Shown: positions 12,501 through 22,228 of the stretch, piece after piece | Layout: every line of letters begins with the position of its first letter | How positions within the stretch are numbered: the first letter of the stretch is position 1 | Origin: Panorpa germanica | Lineage: Eukaryota > Arthropoda > Insecta > Mecoptera > Panorpidae | NCBI GenBank assembly: GCA_963678705.1 | Contig: OY783209.1 | Location: forward strand, 11,594,001-11,658,000 | Length of the DNA stretch: 64,000 bases | Direction of reading: 5' to 3' | The notes under the pieces: generated by a model | What the model saw: the letters and a program-made list of their open reading frames with translations, nothing else | Told to the model about the DNA's origin: nothing | Database searches by the model: none | Made by a program: the position numbers and the translations under genes

Positions 12501-15494
12501 TACTTTTCGCCACCGTGGCTCCATGCTTGTTTACGACCGTTGGGAATCAGGGATTTCAATGATTCTCAACGGTCTGGCGCTTCATGTTTTGTTTATTAAA
12601 TAACAATTTTTAACAAGTTTTTCGAAAGGGTTAAATACAATGGATCCTAAATTTCTAAGTCTTTATTTGAAATAGACAGCTCTCTCTATTTCAAAGCTAT
12701 ATTCAAATTTTATTGCTTGTCTAAGATATTTGCAAAGATTGCTATTTATTTTTACAATACCTTGTAAAAGTATTTGCTGGAATCATTAAAATTTAAAATA
12801 AAGTGTCCAAAAATGTATATTTAATTCTCCAAAATATTATTGTCGGTCGTTTTCAACGTTAACAACGTTATTTATAATTTTATGACTTTTGTCAATTTGA
12901 ATATTTAAAAATTTAAATATCATTTAAAAGTAATTTTTGCAAAAATTCTTGTGCTATTGAAAGACAATAATCCCCATACATTAACTATCATAAAATATTT
13001 TATTACAGGTTGGTTTTAAAGGATTTGGAATTCCAAAGGATAAGCTGGAATCCTGTTGTTCGTTTACAGGACCAGATGGGGAGACATACACCCTAAAGCA
13101 CGGATCCGTTGCCATCGCTGCAATCACTAGCTGCACCAACACTAGCAATCCGAGTGTTATGTTAGGCGCTGGTATGCTCCAATATATTTTATGTTTTTAA
13201 ATAAATATGGCCCCCTTTTTTACAACGATTTTTTCCAGGTTTGTTGGCTAAGAAAGCAGTGGCGGCCGGCCTCAGAGTAGCACCCTACATTAAGACTTCT
13301 CTATCACCCGGATCTGGAGTTGTAACATATTATTTAAGAGAATCCGGGGTCGTTCCAGCCCTGGAGAAACTTGGTTTTAATATTGTTGGATACGGATGCA
13401 TGACATGTATTGGTAATAGTGGGCCTATTGATGAAACTGTTGCAGCAACAATTGAGCAGGTATTCATTTTATTTCAAAATAAAGTGGTGCCATCTTTATT
13501 TTAAATCATTCACTACTTGTACTAGTTCATGTACTGAACGATAGGTGTCGGTACAATTTCTAAGCAAAAATATAATAAGTTTTTCAATATTAGAAAGAAA
13601 ATTGAAGAAAATGTAAAATATGCATATTGAGATGCTTAAAACGAAAAATTTTGAATTTCAAAATACATCTACTAACCTTAATGAATAATTTTATGGCATA
13701 GTTATATTATTCAAGAGCTATAACAATGTTTTTTTATATTATAAATTATTTTAGAATGACTTAGTTTGCTGCGGTGTTCTTTCTGGAAACAGAAATTTTG
13801 AAGGGCGTATACATCCACTTACAAGGGCTAACTATTTGGCCAGTCCACCCCTGGTTATTGCTTACGCCATTGCAGGAACCGTGGATATAGATTTTGAAAA
13901 AGAACCTTTAGGTATATATCTTTCTATAATGATTTTTTTTAAATTAAAAGTTACAATGAACTTTGTGCCGCTCATGAATTTATTGGATCATTAAAATATA
14001 TATTTTTAAAACAGGTAAACGTGCCGATGGATCGCCAATATTTTTGAGAGAAATTTGGCCAACGCGAGCTGAAATTCAAGAAGTTGAACAAAAATATGTT
14101 ATTCCAGCTATGTTTAAAGAAGTAAGTGGAATGCTTTTATAGTTTAGCAATTTTGAGACAAATTTTTAATTAAAATCGTCGATTTACAATTTCTACATAT
14201 ATTTTTAGGTTTACAGTCAAATTGCAATGGGATCGGACGATTGGCAGAAATTGGAAGCACCGACTGGAAAGCTTTATCCTTGGGATGATGCTTCTACTTA
14301 CATTAAGCATCCTCCATTCTTCCATGAGATGACTAAAGTAAATACATAGACTATAGATTTAGAAACCTGCGAGATTAAAAGGCAGTTTAGATAAGTTATT
14401 TTTTCTTTTTAGGTACTTCCACAAATTAAGCCAATCGCGAATGCGCGCGTTTTATTAAATCTTGGAGATTCTGTAACGACTGATCACATTTCGCCAGCTG
14501 GAAGCATTGCGAGAAACAGCCCAGCGGCACGGTATCTAGGAGAGAGAAAGTAAGTCATTTAAAAATACTAATAATAAAACAAATGTAACAATTACGAAGC
14601 AGCAATATATTGTTATTTCAGAATAACACCAAGAGATTTCAATTCATATGGAGCCCGTAGAGGACATGATGCTATAATGGCAAGAGGTACCTTTGCAAAC
14701 ATTCGACTCGTTAACAAATTCGTCAGCAAACCTGGACCCAGGACGAAGCACATTCCAAGCGGTGATGAAATGGACATATTTGACTGTGCTGAAAGGTACG
14801 ATTTTGATTTTCCATTTGATTTTCTTCTACCTTATATTGCCTGGAAACTGTCTTTGGTTATGTATATGTATATTATTTTTTTATACTAATTTAGGTACAG
14901 AAAAGATAACGTTCCTCTCATAGCATTAGCTGGAAAAGATTATGGAAGCGGTTCCAGCAGGGATTGGGCTGCCAAGGGACCATTTCTATTGGTAATTTTT
15001 TTAGATTATTTTTTTGCTACTGTTACTTCTATATACATTCGCATTGCATGAATTTGCACTGCTGGAATCGCTGTAATAACCCGGTAAATGACTTTTATTA
15101 TTGCAGGGTCTTCGTGCGGTCATTGCCGAAACTTATGAACGTATTCACCGTTCAAATTTAGTCGGAATGGGAGTTGCACCGCTGCAATATATCGAAGGAC
15201 AAAATGCAGAAAGTTTGCAACTAACTGGAAATGAGGCTTTCAGTATAGAAATTCCTGCAGACTGTAAGCCTTTACAAAAGATTACAGTTAATGTAAGAAG
15301 AAAACTATACTCTTAATAATAGATTTTTGAATGTTTACTTTGTTCAATTAAATTTGTGATAAAATATATAATTGTTACAGATTGATGATGGGCGTACATT
15401 TGAAGTGATTGCTCGGTTTGACACCGAAGTAGATCTCGCTTACTACAAAAATGGTGGAATTCTTAATTACATGGTTCGAAAGATGCTAGATTAA
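505..15494 (+). CDS. ACO1: Cytosolic aconitase / iron regulatory protein 1, C-terminal 759 residues (5' end outside window)
   Basis: Bifunctional 4Fe-4S protein: with its cluster it isomerises citrate to isocitrate in the cytosol; without it, IRP1 binds iron-responsive elements in mRNAs. Exons read from the sequence: 505-688, 753-843, 935-1065, 1361-1532, 4294-4511, 13009-13171, 13239-13459, 13755-13911, 14015-14121, 14209-14337, 14413-14549, 14622-14795, 14895-14991, 15107-15292, 15381-15494. All introns are GT-AG and the joined frame stays open to TAA. The first codon is split, so roughly 140 N-terminal residues and the promoter lie to the left; 1-504 is intron. Visible motifs: [32 protein letters not shown], cluster-ligand cysteines in SCTNTSNPS and [36 protein letters not shown], and the C-terminus [18 protein letters not shown] and the C-terminus favour insect IRP1 over mitochondrial aconitase. 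The 64-bp intron 689-752 is the least certain junction. Introns 4 and 5 host antisense microRNA hairpins. Confidence 0.96.
1794..1857 (-). ncRNA. miR-2944/miR-6-like hairpin A (last of the cluster)
   Basis: On the minus strand a stem-loop whose 3' arm carries CATATCACAGTAA. UATCACAG at the 5' end of the mature RNA (about 1796-1817) is the miR-2/6/2944 seed. The 5' arm contains CTACTGTGTGATG, which pairs with it (ACTGTG..CACAGT). The tail of the mature part is a U run, so this copy may be decayed. Antisense in ACO1 intron 4, separated from the other hairpins by the 13-copy array. Confidence 0.55.
1939..3735. repeat. 13-copy tandem array of a 138-bp unit, each with a 23-bp-stem hairpin
   Basis: Copies start at 1939, 2077, 2216, 2354, 2492, 2630, 2768, 2906, 3044, 3182, 3320, 3458 and 3596; period 138 (139 for the second). 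Copies are nearly identical. Known variants: CTGAG versus CTGAA in the 3' arm (G in copies 1, 2 and 9), and a one-base change TATATCCT at the ends of copies 2 and 13. Each unit holds an inverted repeat, in copy 1 arms 1956-1978 and 1987-2009 around an 8-base loop CGAAATTA; the inner core GTAATTGTAATTGA pairs perfectly. The array lies inside the antisense microRNA cluster in ACO1 intron 4. It could be a microRNA-like or hpRNA locus, or simply a minisatellite. Confidence 0.97.
3735..3804 (-). ncRNA. miR-3/309-like hairpin a
   Basis: Minus-strand stem-loop. The 3' arm begins GCATCACTGGGTTTAGC (mature about 3739-3760, seed CACTGGG, as in the miR-3/309/318 family). The 5' arm CAAGACATGTTATTCCCAGG pairs with it along most of its length. 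It directly abuts the end of the 13-copy array. Structure and seed are seen; the family name is from known insect miRNAs. Confidence 0.8.
3900..3965 (-). ncRNA. miR-3/309-like hairpin b
   Basis: Minus-strand stem-loop with 3' arm GCATCACTGGGTTTAACTAG (mature about 3903-3924, seed CACTGGG). The 5' arm GCTGGTTATTCTCAGTTTGG pairs with it. The first 14 mature bases match hairpins a and e, so these three look like recent duplicates that diverged in the 3' half. Confidence 0.8.
4094..4166 (-). ncRNA. miR-2944/miR-5/miR-6-like hairpin B
   Basis: Minus-strand stem-loop, about 18 of 25 positions paired. 3' arm CATATCACAGTATTTGTAC (mature about 4101-4122, miR-2/6 seed). 5' arm GAAGGAACATTTGCTGTG (about 4135-4156) carries the AAGGAAC start typical of miR-5 and miR-2944-5p. 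Having both arms match makes this the best 2944-type member. Confidence 0.85.
4194..4262 (-). ncRNA. Diverged miR-3/309-like hairpin c
   Basis: Minus-strand stem-loop with 3' arm TTCATCACTGGATTTTATAA (mature about 4199-4220). The seed is CACTGGA instead of CACTGGG. The 5' arm TTTATAAAGTTTAGTTTTGA pairs well (TTTATAAA and TGATGA on both sides). It lies 32 bp upstream, in + coordinates, of ACO1 exon 5. A seed change suggests altered targeting or decay. Confidence 0.65.
4560..4630 (-). ncRNA. mir-309: miR-3/309-like hairpin d (most canonical)
   Basis: Minus-strand stem-loop with 3' arm TCACTGGGCATAGTTTGTCG (mature about 4567-4588). It resembles fly miR-3/309 over most of its length, not only in the seed (CACTGGG, then an A/T-rich step, then AGTTTGTC). 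The 5' arm, TTTGATAAACATGTATCAG, pairs with it. It lies just downstream of ACO1 exon 5 in + coordinates. Confidence 0.9.
4783..4850 (-). ncRNA. miR-2944/miR-6-like hairpin C
   Basis: Minus-strand stem-loop; 3' arm CATATCACAGTACTTTTGTT (mature about 4785-4806). The 5' arm GAGAGTAAGACTGCTGTGC pairs with it. Antisense in ACO1 intron 5, between the 3/309-like hairpins d and e. Confidence 0.8.
4962..5036 (-). ncRNA. miR-3/309-like hairpin e
   Basis: Minus-strand stem-loop; 3' arm ACATCACTGGGTTTAATTAA (mature about 4969-4990, seed CACTGGG). The 5' arm GGCTTATTATTCGCAGTTGG pairs with it. Mature start is identical to hairpins a and b. Confidence 0.8.
5233..5300 (-). ncRNA. miR-2944/miR-6-like hairpin D
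   Basis: Minus-strand stem-loop with a long stem: 5' arm GGAGAAAAGTACTGTTGG, 3' arm CATATCACAGTACCTTTCTT (mature about 5235-5256). CTTCT and AGAAG extend the base of the stem. miR-2/6/2944 seed ATCACAG. Confidence 0.85.
5360..5430 (-). ncRNA. miR-2944/miR-5/miR-6-like hairpin E
   Basis: Minus-strand stem-loop; 3' arm CATATCACAGTTGCAGTTAT (mature about 5364-5385). 5' arm AAGGAACTGTGGCTCTG (about 5401-5422) again has the miR-5/2944-5p start AAGGAAC. Pairing includes ACTGTG/CACAGT and TAATTGCA/TGCAGTTA. Confidence 0.82.
5470..5548 (-). ncRNA. miR-4/miR-9/79-like hairpin
   Basis: A near-perfect stem-loop, ACTACGTCGCT..AGCGACGTAACT with GATGATCTA/TAGATCATC inside. On the minus strand the 3' arm is ATAAAGCTAGATCATCAAAG (mature about 5481-5502). 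ATAAAGCTAGA is the start of miR-4-3p and miR-79. In flies mir-4 is a member of the mir-309~6 cluster, so the position fits. The long perfect stem is stronger than in a typical fly mir-4. Confidence 0.85.
5581..5649 (-). ncRNA. mir-286: miR-286 precursor (first of the cluster)
   Basis: Minus-strand stem-loop: 5' arm AAAAGCGGGTGTTGGTCTAG, 3' arm TGACTAGACTGAACACTCGC (mature about 5587-5608). From memory the 3' arm differs from fly miR-286 at one base in the first 19. Seed GACTAGA. This is the most upstream hairpin in the minus-strand direction and anchors the cluster identification. Confidence 0.93.
5650..9460. other. ACO1 intron 5, AT-rich stretch
   Basis: Apart from the promoter candidate at 6.7 kb, no gene or known repeat is recognised. 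Weak short inverted repeats occur near 5840-5877 (CAATGTTC/GAACATTG) and 6160-6227. A motif near 7697 (ATCTGAAGACAGTC) recurs in inverted form near 10.69 kb and near 52.3 kb and may be a MITE end. Confidence 0.5.
6720..6830 (-). promoter_or_regulatory. Candidate TATA/Inr promoter of the microRNA cluster
   Basis: On the minus strand GGGTATAAAAG (TATAAAA at 6757 down to 6751) is followed 31 bases later by an initiator-like TCACA (A at 6726). That is textbook TATA-Inr spacing. CAGGTAA, a Zelda/TAGteam-type heptamer, sits at 6819-6825, about 60 bp farther upstream. The site is about 1.1 kb before mir-286 and inside ACO1 intron 5. The motifs are seen; promoter function is inferred. Confidence 0.45.
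9461..10102. mobile_element. MITE family M1, copy 1
   Basis: Non-autonomous DNA transposon, about 640 bp, bounded by terminal inverted repeats ATGGGCTTGTGTCC and GGACACAAGCCCAT. No coding capacity. Interior shares long stretches with copies at 18.5, 35.5, 37.7, 39.0, 45.7 and 50.7 kb, such as GCTATATCTCCGTCAACG and CACAGCACTGACCTACTCAA. Inserted in ACO1 intron 5. The superfamily is not clear because no obvious target-site duplication was found. Confidence 0.85.
11244..12110. mobile_element. Foldback element with 375-bp inverted arms
   Basis: Arms 11244-11618 and 11736-12110 are each 375 bp and appear to be exact reverse complements by eye; the spacer is 117 bp. Ends are CCCAGTAAAC..GTTTACTGGG. 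A related, diverged element with the same ends (CCCAGCAAACATTTTGG and CACTTCACCAAATTGTTTAC) lies at 45003-45238, which supports a MITE/foldback family. In the ACO1 pre-mRNA it would form a long dsRNA hairpin. An assembly palindrome is the alternative. Confidence 0.9.
12535..12574. other. Short 15-bp stem-loop
   Basis: GACCGTTGGGAATCA and TGATTCTCAACGGTC pair over 15 positions (one G-T) around a 10-base loop. It is GC-richer than its AT-rich surroundings in ACO1 intron 5. Function unknown; it may be part of a transposon end. Confidence 0.6.
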
Positions 15495-16090
15495 CTTGAA
15501 AAAAGAAAATTTAAACGGAAATTTAAATGAAACTAACGCATATTATAAGAAATTATTTACAAATATATAATATATACACTACAGTTATTTTTATATTTAT
15601 ATCAACAGTTCTATCACGCTTTGCCAAATTTTTTTACTTAATTTTTTATAATAAATATAATTTTTTACTTTGCAGTTACTTATTTTACATGACAATATGA
15701 GGCACGTTATTATTTCTAGTAGTCTTTACTTACTTTTTGTGTACTGTGTAAGCATGTAGGTAAAAGGAGACTTTAGAATTTTAATGATATACTCAACATA
15801 CAACTTGTTCAAATAATATAAATAGATATTATCGGATTAAAATCAATTTGTTTTGGGTTTGGGGAAAATTTAGTTGGAAGATTATTTATTTTTTAAAAAT
15901 TGGTATTATTCTTTTTTAGTTGATAAGTGTCACAAAATTATATTGACTGATTTTTTATTTGGTTTTTAATTTCATTTCGGTGTATATGGTAATTTCCGTT
16001 CAAATTGTTTGTTTGATATTATGGGTATATACTTAAATGTTGTAATATTTTTATACATACTGTTAAATATCTAATAAAATGTTTAAAAAG
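15495..16090 (+). other. Probable 3' UTR of ACO1/IRP1
   Basis: AT-rich sequence after the ACO1 stop with no ORF. A canonical AATAAA at 16073-16078 could end the transcript. The next gene, cyclin T-like, is convergent and starts its coding end at 16773; 16091-16772 shows nothing recognisable. Confidence 0.5.
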
Positions 16091-16772
16091 GGACAACATA
16101 CCTGTTTTATTTCACTGTGTGCCATTTTCACGCATGCGCATAGAGGTCAAATAGGAACATATACCTACCTCTCTCACACACATTTTGGACACATTTTTTT
16201 ACCTGTTATTTTAAGACTGTCTATGGACCTGAGAAGCTATTAAAATCATAAATGAAATTACATTTTTTATTTTCTTGATTCCTCAACCTTACTATTTCCA
16301 AAAACAAAACATAAAAGTTCTAATGAACGAGGTTGTATACTTATATTTTATTGAAAAATTTCTTATATATATAAATAACAATAAAGTACAAAAAGTATCA
16401 ATTATTATTAAAATATTTAAGAGATGTCAAAAGCTATTAAATACTTACTATAAATTAAATTACTTTACAATTACATTACATTAATATAACATAAAAATTG
16501 TAGATCATCACAATTTTTTTTAAAATAAAGGCTATGAATTCAGCCCTCAGAAATTGATGTACCTGATGGTCATGGTGAACAATGTCCTTCAGCTTAAATA
16601 ATGTTACTTAGGTATTTAAAGTTGCAGTTACTTCTTCTACAGTTAGTTAGAATATTTAAAATATTGAATTGGCTATAACCATATTACATAACATCTTTGA
16701 GCTTTATATGTGTTTAGTCAGTTTAAATTAGCAAATGTCGAGGTTTTGAAAAAGGACATTCAATTAACAATA

Positions 16773-17477
16773 TTAAATGTTACGAAGATAAAAAAAATAA
16801 TAGTGTTCAAGCTTTTCTGTAAATTCTAAACTTAAATTTTCCACTTCTTCTGCAGTTATGTTCGAATCAATAAGGTTGTACAAAATATATAAACCTTCTT
16901 TAGAGAGTGATAATAAGTGACGCCTTGCTTTGGCACTTATATGAATTAAAATACAGGCCGCCATTGTTGGTTTGTATTGTAGAGGAAGGGTGGTGCGTCT
17001 ATAACTGTATGTTGCCAAATAATGAGTTATTTTGCACAAATCATTGTATTGTCTATGCTCTCCATTCCAAAGATTTGCTGTTATATACGTATGAGGATGT
17101 GTCACGGTCAAATCAAATCCTAAGGTTGAGATCAGAAAATTTTCATTTTCTAAAATTATCTTTATTTCAGCGTTATTTTTACAGAATTGTCTAAGTTCTT
17201 TAGGACGCTCTTCCACTTTACATGCTAAATACAAACAGGCCGCTGCTAGGTCATCTTTGCTTAATACTGTGACAGGATGGACCATGTAGAATCTCCAGAC
17301 ATAAACCATTGCAGTTAACTTAATAATTGTTTTCACACGTAGACGCAGTCCTAACTGAACTATGCATTCTATGCTCTCTTCGCGAATCAAATTTTCTTGT
17401 TCTTGACTTATTCCTCTTTCTCTACTCGGCGAGTTTTCCAATTTATCTTTCGATAAATACCAGCGTTCTTGATTCAT
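16773..17477 (-). CDS. Cyclin T-like protein, intronless
   Basis: 234-residue single-exon ORF. Cyclin T is the regulatory subunit of P-TEFb, which with CDK9 phosphorylates RNA polymerase II. The start WYLSKDKLENSPS matches the cyclin T/K N-terminus. First cyclin box: VYVWRFYMVHP (about residue 58) and AAACLYLACKVEERPKE. Then LGFDLTVTHPHTYI and the second box TTLPLQYKPTMAACILIHIS; LQYKPT favours cyclin T over cyclin K. It is only the cyclin-box part; fly cyclin T has a very long C-terminal tail. The basic LK region and KVEE are kept but several family positions differ. Lack of introns and the short length suggest a retrocopy that kept an open frame; it may be functional and diverged. Convergent with ACO1. 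Confidence 0.8.
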   Translation of the reverse strand: MNQERWYLSKDKLENSPSRERGISQEQENLIREESIECIVQLGLRLRVKTIIKLTAMVYVWRFYMVHPVTVLSKDDLAAACLYLACKVEERPKELRQFCKNNAEIKIILENENFLISTLGFDLTVTHPHTYITANLWNGEHRQYNDLCKITHYLATYSYRRTTLPLQYKPTMAACILIHISAKARRHLLSLSKEGLYILYNLIDSNITAEEVENLSLEFTEKLEHYYFFYLRNI

Positions 17478-18481
17478 TTCTCAATATATGGTAATAAACT
17501 TAATCGTTCAGGAACACGCGGCCTCAGTATATGGTTGAAATATTTGTATAAATGTAAAATGATATTTAACATATAAATAAAAGCTATATAATTTAAAATT
17601 TGCTTTAGAGATGCTCACGTCTATAGATACTTATTGGTATTAACTAAAATAAATATTTGCTGATTTTTAAAATTCATAATTAACTATTGTTGCCGTTGTT
17701 AGATATACAACCTGTTTTATTGAATATTGAATAGTGACATTGTGCTGCAATATCCTTTGTTGTGGCTTTTTAGTTTTAGTTTCTTCTTGTTCCAATGAAG
17801 CTGGCGCTCTTCCGCCGAATCAAAGAAAGGCGTTAAAACGAACGAAATGGAATACGGCGACAGAGTGCCATTGTTTGATAACTGGGCTTTCATTATATTT
17901 TAAACTAGCACACGACTTACCTTATGACTTTAGCACAACACGACTATATGAAGAAACTGACTCAGTATACTTTAAATCCGGGACCATAATTTTTTTTTGT
18001 AAGATTTAAAAGTTAACCCCTTGTTAAATTTTTTACCGAAAGAAAAAAGTTCTCTTTTTAATTTTTAAAGATGCATTTGGACGTAGAATTTTCCACTGAT
18101 TCCAAAACTGGTAGCCGTTTTGAAATCGGTCCATAATTTGAACTATGAAATGCCGATAACTCGAAAACCGGCGGTCAAAGAAAAAATGAATTGCAGATTC
18201 GGAATCAGCGTTGAATTTTACTATAGGATCCGTTTGAATTTTTTAAATCGGAGACACTTAATTTTTTGTAAAATTTAAAAGTTAACCCCTTGTTAAATTT
18301 TTTATCAAGAAAAGAAAACGTTCTTTTTTTAATTTTTAAATGTGTATTTGGACGTAGAATTTTTCGCTGATTCCAAAACTGGCAGCTATTTTGAAGAGAC
18401 AAACTCTTACGCCTGTCTCGACAAGAATGAACTGCCGGCATTATTATACATGTATCTATTTAAGTTGCAAACCATTCTGAG
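17478..18481. repeat. Intergenic, with a direct repeat at 17998-18400
   Basis: TTTAAAAGTTAACCCCTTGT occurs at about 18006 and again about 267 bp later at 18270, followed in both by TTTGGACGTAGAATTTT and GATTCCAAAACTGG. So about 130 bp is duplicated in tandem with divergence. The rest, 17478-17990, shows nothing I can name. Confidence 0.6.
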
Positions 18482-19015
18482 TGGGCTTGTGTCCTCATTT
18501 TTTAGTGGTCGATTTTTCAATTGAAGCATTGATTTAGCAATTAAAAGTTTGAATTGTAGTTTTAGCGCTAGAAATGGTAGGCCATATTTGTATGACGTGA
18601 AATGCTTTTTAACGTCAGTTATTTGTTGAGTAGGTCAGTGCTGTGGTAATGTTCTGCAGCTGTTGGTAGTCAAATAATCAAGTCAAATCAAATAATAATA
18701 AGTTTTTATTTTATTTAACCCTGCTAAAGCAGACATAATATTGAACTTTTATTGTTCCTTGAAATAGCTGTAATAATATTTAATATTTTGATATATAAAT
18801 ACATATAGCAGAGATTTATGATCTGTAAGGTTGGTAAACTTACACAAGGAATCCCTTTGATAATTAAAGAGACAAAATGACTTTTTTAATTGTTAATATC
18901 TCTTAACATATAAGGAGTTATTAAAAAATGATTGAACATTTGAGGTTCTAGTAACGCACTTTAACAATAGATAGTACACTTTTATAGAAATTAATACATA
19001 GGACACAAGTCCATT
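18482..19015. mobile_element. MITE family M1, copy 2
   Basis: Ends GTGGGCTTGTGTCC and GGACACAAGTCCAT; interior in the opposite orientation to copy 1 and somewhat shorter (534 bp). Flanked by plain AT-rich sequence (19016-19406). Confidence 0.85.
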
Positions 19016-19406
19016 ATGCCCAAACATGATTTTAGAAATCAATTATAAAAATAAAATTGCTATATTAATAAAATTAACATATACTTTATTGATTTATTTT
19101 GGTTTCATTCAATTTTGTATTTTATAAATATATTTACTTATAAATTACATATACAGTAAACAGGTAACAATGAAATGAATATAAATATTTCTATCAAAAA
19201 TCACAATCATGTTCACAATTTGATTATGTTTTCCGTAAGAATATATGACTTATTCATTAATTAAGATTTAGTATTATTTTTATCTATTCGAAATTCCAGA
19301 GTGTTTACAAGACAAGCACAAAACGTTTTTCATCAAATACTAATTATCTAGCCAAATTATAAAATTAATTTATAACCATTCCACCTCAGAATCATTATCG
19401 TTACAA

Positions 19407-20094
19407 CCATAGAGATATAAGACTAGAGTACGCAAAGTGTACAGCCGCGTGTAAGAGGAAGCGATATATGCAAAGAGAGAGATACCTTATCGAGGTTCCT
19501 ATCTGTTTTTTCGTAGCCTCGTACGTTTATCTGTAGCATACGTACGTAAGGTAAGGAGTAAACAAGCCTGCCGGCTTGGTTGATTGCCGGTATGTTAGGG
19601 GGTAAACAAGCAAGCAGCCGCTAGTTAAAATAAAAATAAAGATTAGTATATATATATACAAAGAATTTTAACGTCCAGATAATGAATAAAGACACCGACA
19701 CCCCCCACTCTGACTATACCTTCACTCATTGCTATATTTTCGTTACCGCCGCAGTCAATCACAGTACTCGGCTCGAAAGAGAGACAGAGAGGATTTCGAG
19801 GTTATCTCTGTCTTTGCCTTGATTACAGTATTTAGCCTCTTGCACACTCTATTCTTATATAGTTCAAATTGGTTCAAATTACGAGAGTTCGGCGGCGACT
19901 CATTCTTAAAACAAGTTGTGCGGTATAAACTGCCAATATAACTAAAAAGCACTGACTCACTTATTTTTCTATAGTGTATATAGAAACGAATAAGATAAAA
20001 TTCATTATTGTATTACAGATTTAGACCGCTCTTATAACCTCTTTTAAGTATAAGTCGCCGCCGAACTATCGTGATTTGGACTATATCTCTATGG
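19407..20094. mobile_element. 688-bp MITE with TTACAA target-site duplication
   Basis: Terminal inverted repeats CCATAGAGATATA and TATATCTCTATGG, flanked on both sides by TTACAA (19401-19406 and 20095-20100). Interior has internal duplications (GAGTTCGGCGGCGACTC and GTCGCCGCCGAAC in inverted order). A fragment of the same family is at 38606-38835. No transposase. Confidence 0.75.
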
Positions 20095-20100
20095 TTACAA

Positions 20101-22228
20101 TATACAATATACCGTACAGATTTTTGCCGTAATGTTCAATTATGTTTAGAACAGATTTTAATCCGGAGCAATGACAGATATTTATTAAACAAGTAATTTT
20201 TATTAAATTAGATTAACTATTATTACAGCATAAGTTGTAACATCTTCTGAGCTTAAATGGTTAGCCTATTTTACAATGTACTGCTATTACAATACTTAAG
20301 TACAATTAATAAAATTATATTTAATTAACCAGATTTCGCATTGCACATAATTTATTCTTTAAAAATATATAATATTCCCAATGTAGCAAACCATGAAATT
20401 AAATAATTATTTTTATAAAAGTATTTTTATTGTGTAGGACGACGGTAAAAACAAGAAAAAAAAAACATATAATATTTGTATATGAAACTACACATTCTTT
20501 AGTTCACTTAACAGTAACCTAAACCATTGAAAATATTATATAATTAATGTAAAACTATTATCACAACAATTTAATTTTATAAAATAGCTGGCAATGAAAC
20601 TTAACACAAAAAATAAATTACATTTCATAAAAAAGTTGAATATATTCGTATAATCTTTTTTAAATTAATTGCAATCATTCCACAAAATTATTGTATTTAT
20701 TATACGTAATATAAAATAGAATAAATGCAGCTTATAAAAAAATGTGCTTGGTATCAATCTTGCAATACATTATTTTTAGATTCTTTCAAATTTAGTTAAC
20801 ACCTTTTACATAGCAAGAAAAAATCGTTCTTTACATTAATAATTCGTTCATAATAATAATTTTGTACATAAAACAGTAAAAAGTGTGTACCGTTTTATAT
20901 TTAAATTGTATACAAATAACTTATGTCGCGTGAATAATTTCTTAGAATAGATAAAACAAAATTTGAAATTAAAAGGACCCGTTTAAATTAGTTGCGATTT
21001 GTTCTTGACTATTACCATATGTACTTTGAAGTCAGTTTTATTTAGCTGAGTGTTTTAACAATATGGCTGATCTTAATCAATTGTAAACAAATAATTTGAG
21101 CATTTATAAATATATTTTAGTGCTTATAAATTAGTAAATATAATATGTATAGGACTGAGTCAAACAAATTAGCTCACTAAATAAATAAAATTAAACTAAC
21201 TACATAAACAAAATTAGACTAGTATATCGATCATTCGGTTGAGTAGACAGATACCTCCGAATACTGTGTTTTGAGATAACAACGAACAAATATTCGAGTT
21301 TTGAGCGTTTATGCTTCATAATTTTGTCTCTTAGCATTTATGAGGTGTTTGAATATTGAATCTGATTTTCGGAGATGCCTGACTAATTAACTGAACGATT
21401 GATGTGTTTACTTTAAATATCAATACATCAACAGTTTTTAAAACTGAATATTGATTTTATTTCAAATATATTATTTGTAAAATATCTTTCCTGTATTTGC
21501 CCTTAATAATTAGACATGTATGTGAAATTTATTTTTTAAGAAATCATTGAAATGAACAGATCATTGCTACTATCATGACTTGTACATGCTCTTAATTATT
21601 ACATAGATTGATGCATCTTAGGTGCATTGACTACAGACTACATGGACTATAGTCCGGTGTAGTAATATACGCTTACAACCTTTGAACAGCTATTTGGAGC
21701 ACTTCCCATCTTTTAGTAAAAGGAGTTTATAGTATACAAGAGACTATATACTTTTCACAACATATCTCAATATTATACAAATATTTTTACAATTATAAAA
21801 TCAAAATTACATTTAAAGGTACACGAGTGTTTCCTGATCTACTGGCTATAACCTGGTAATTTAAATTAAATTGGTAACTTTATACTGAAATTCGTCCGTT
21901 TCTTTTAAACTTTAGTAACCAACTACACATAGAACTGTTACTTACAGGATTTTTTTTAAAATTAAACAAATCAAAATTATTAGCAGTAATTAAATAAATA
22001 AAAAATATATATTTTATAAAATTTTCTAAATATAAATGTTTTAAACTTAAAAACATTGTAATTATTCTAACGTTCATGTTTCGCAGCCGATTCGATGATG
22101 TTTCGGTAGGCAACGCAAATTGTGATTATGTTTTCATCAAGATTCTAAAAAAAAAAATCAACTATCAAGTCAAGTATCATACAATTTTATGTATATAATT
22201 AAAGTAATTATTATAATTACATTATTGA
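20101..22228. other. AT-rich intergenic DNA
   Basis: No ORF, repeat family or RNA gene recognised. The part next to 22229 should include the 3' UTR of the SLC25A44-like gene. Confidence 0.5.

Noticed and set aside
17734-18009. 91-residue + strand ORF as a gene
   Set aside because: No family features, no splice context, runs into a repeated AT-rich stretch.
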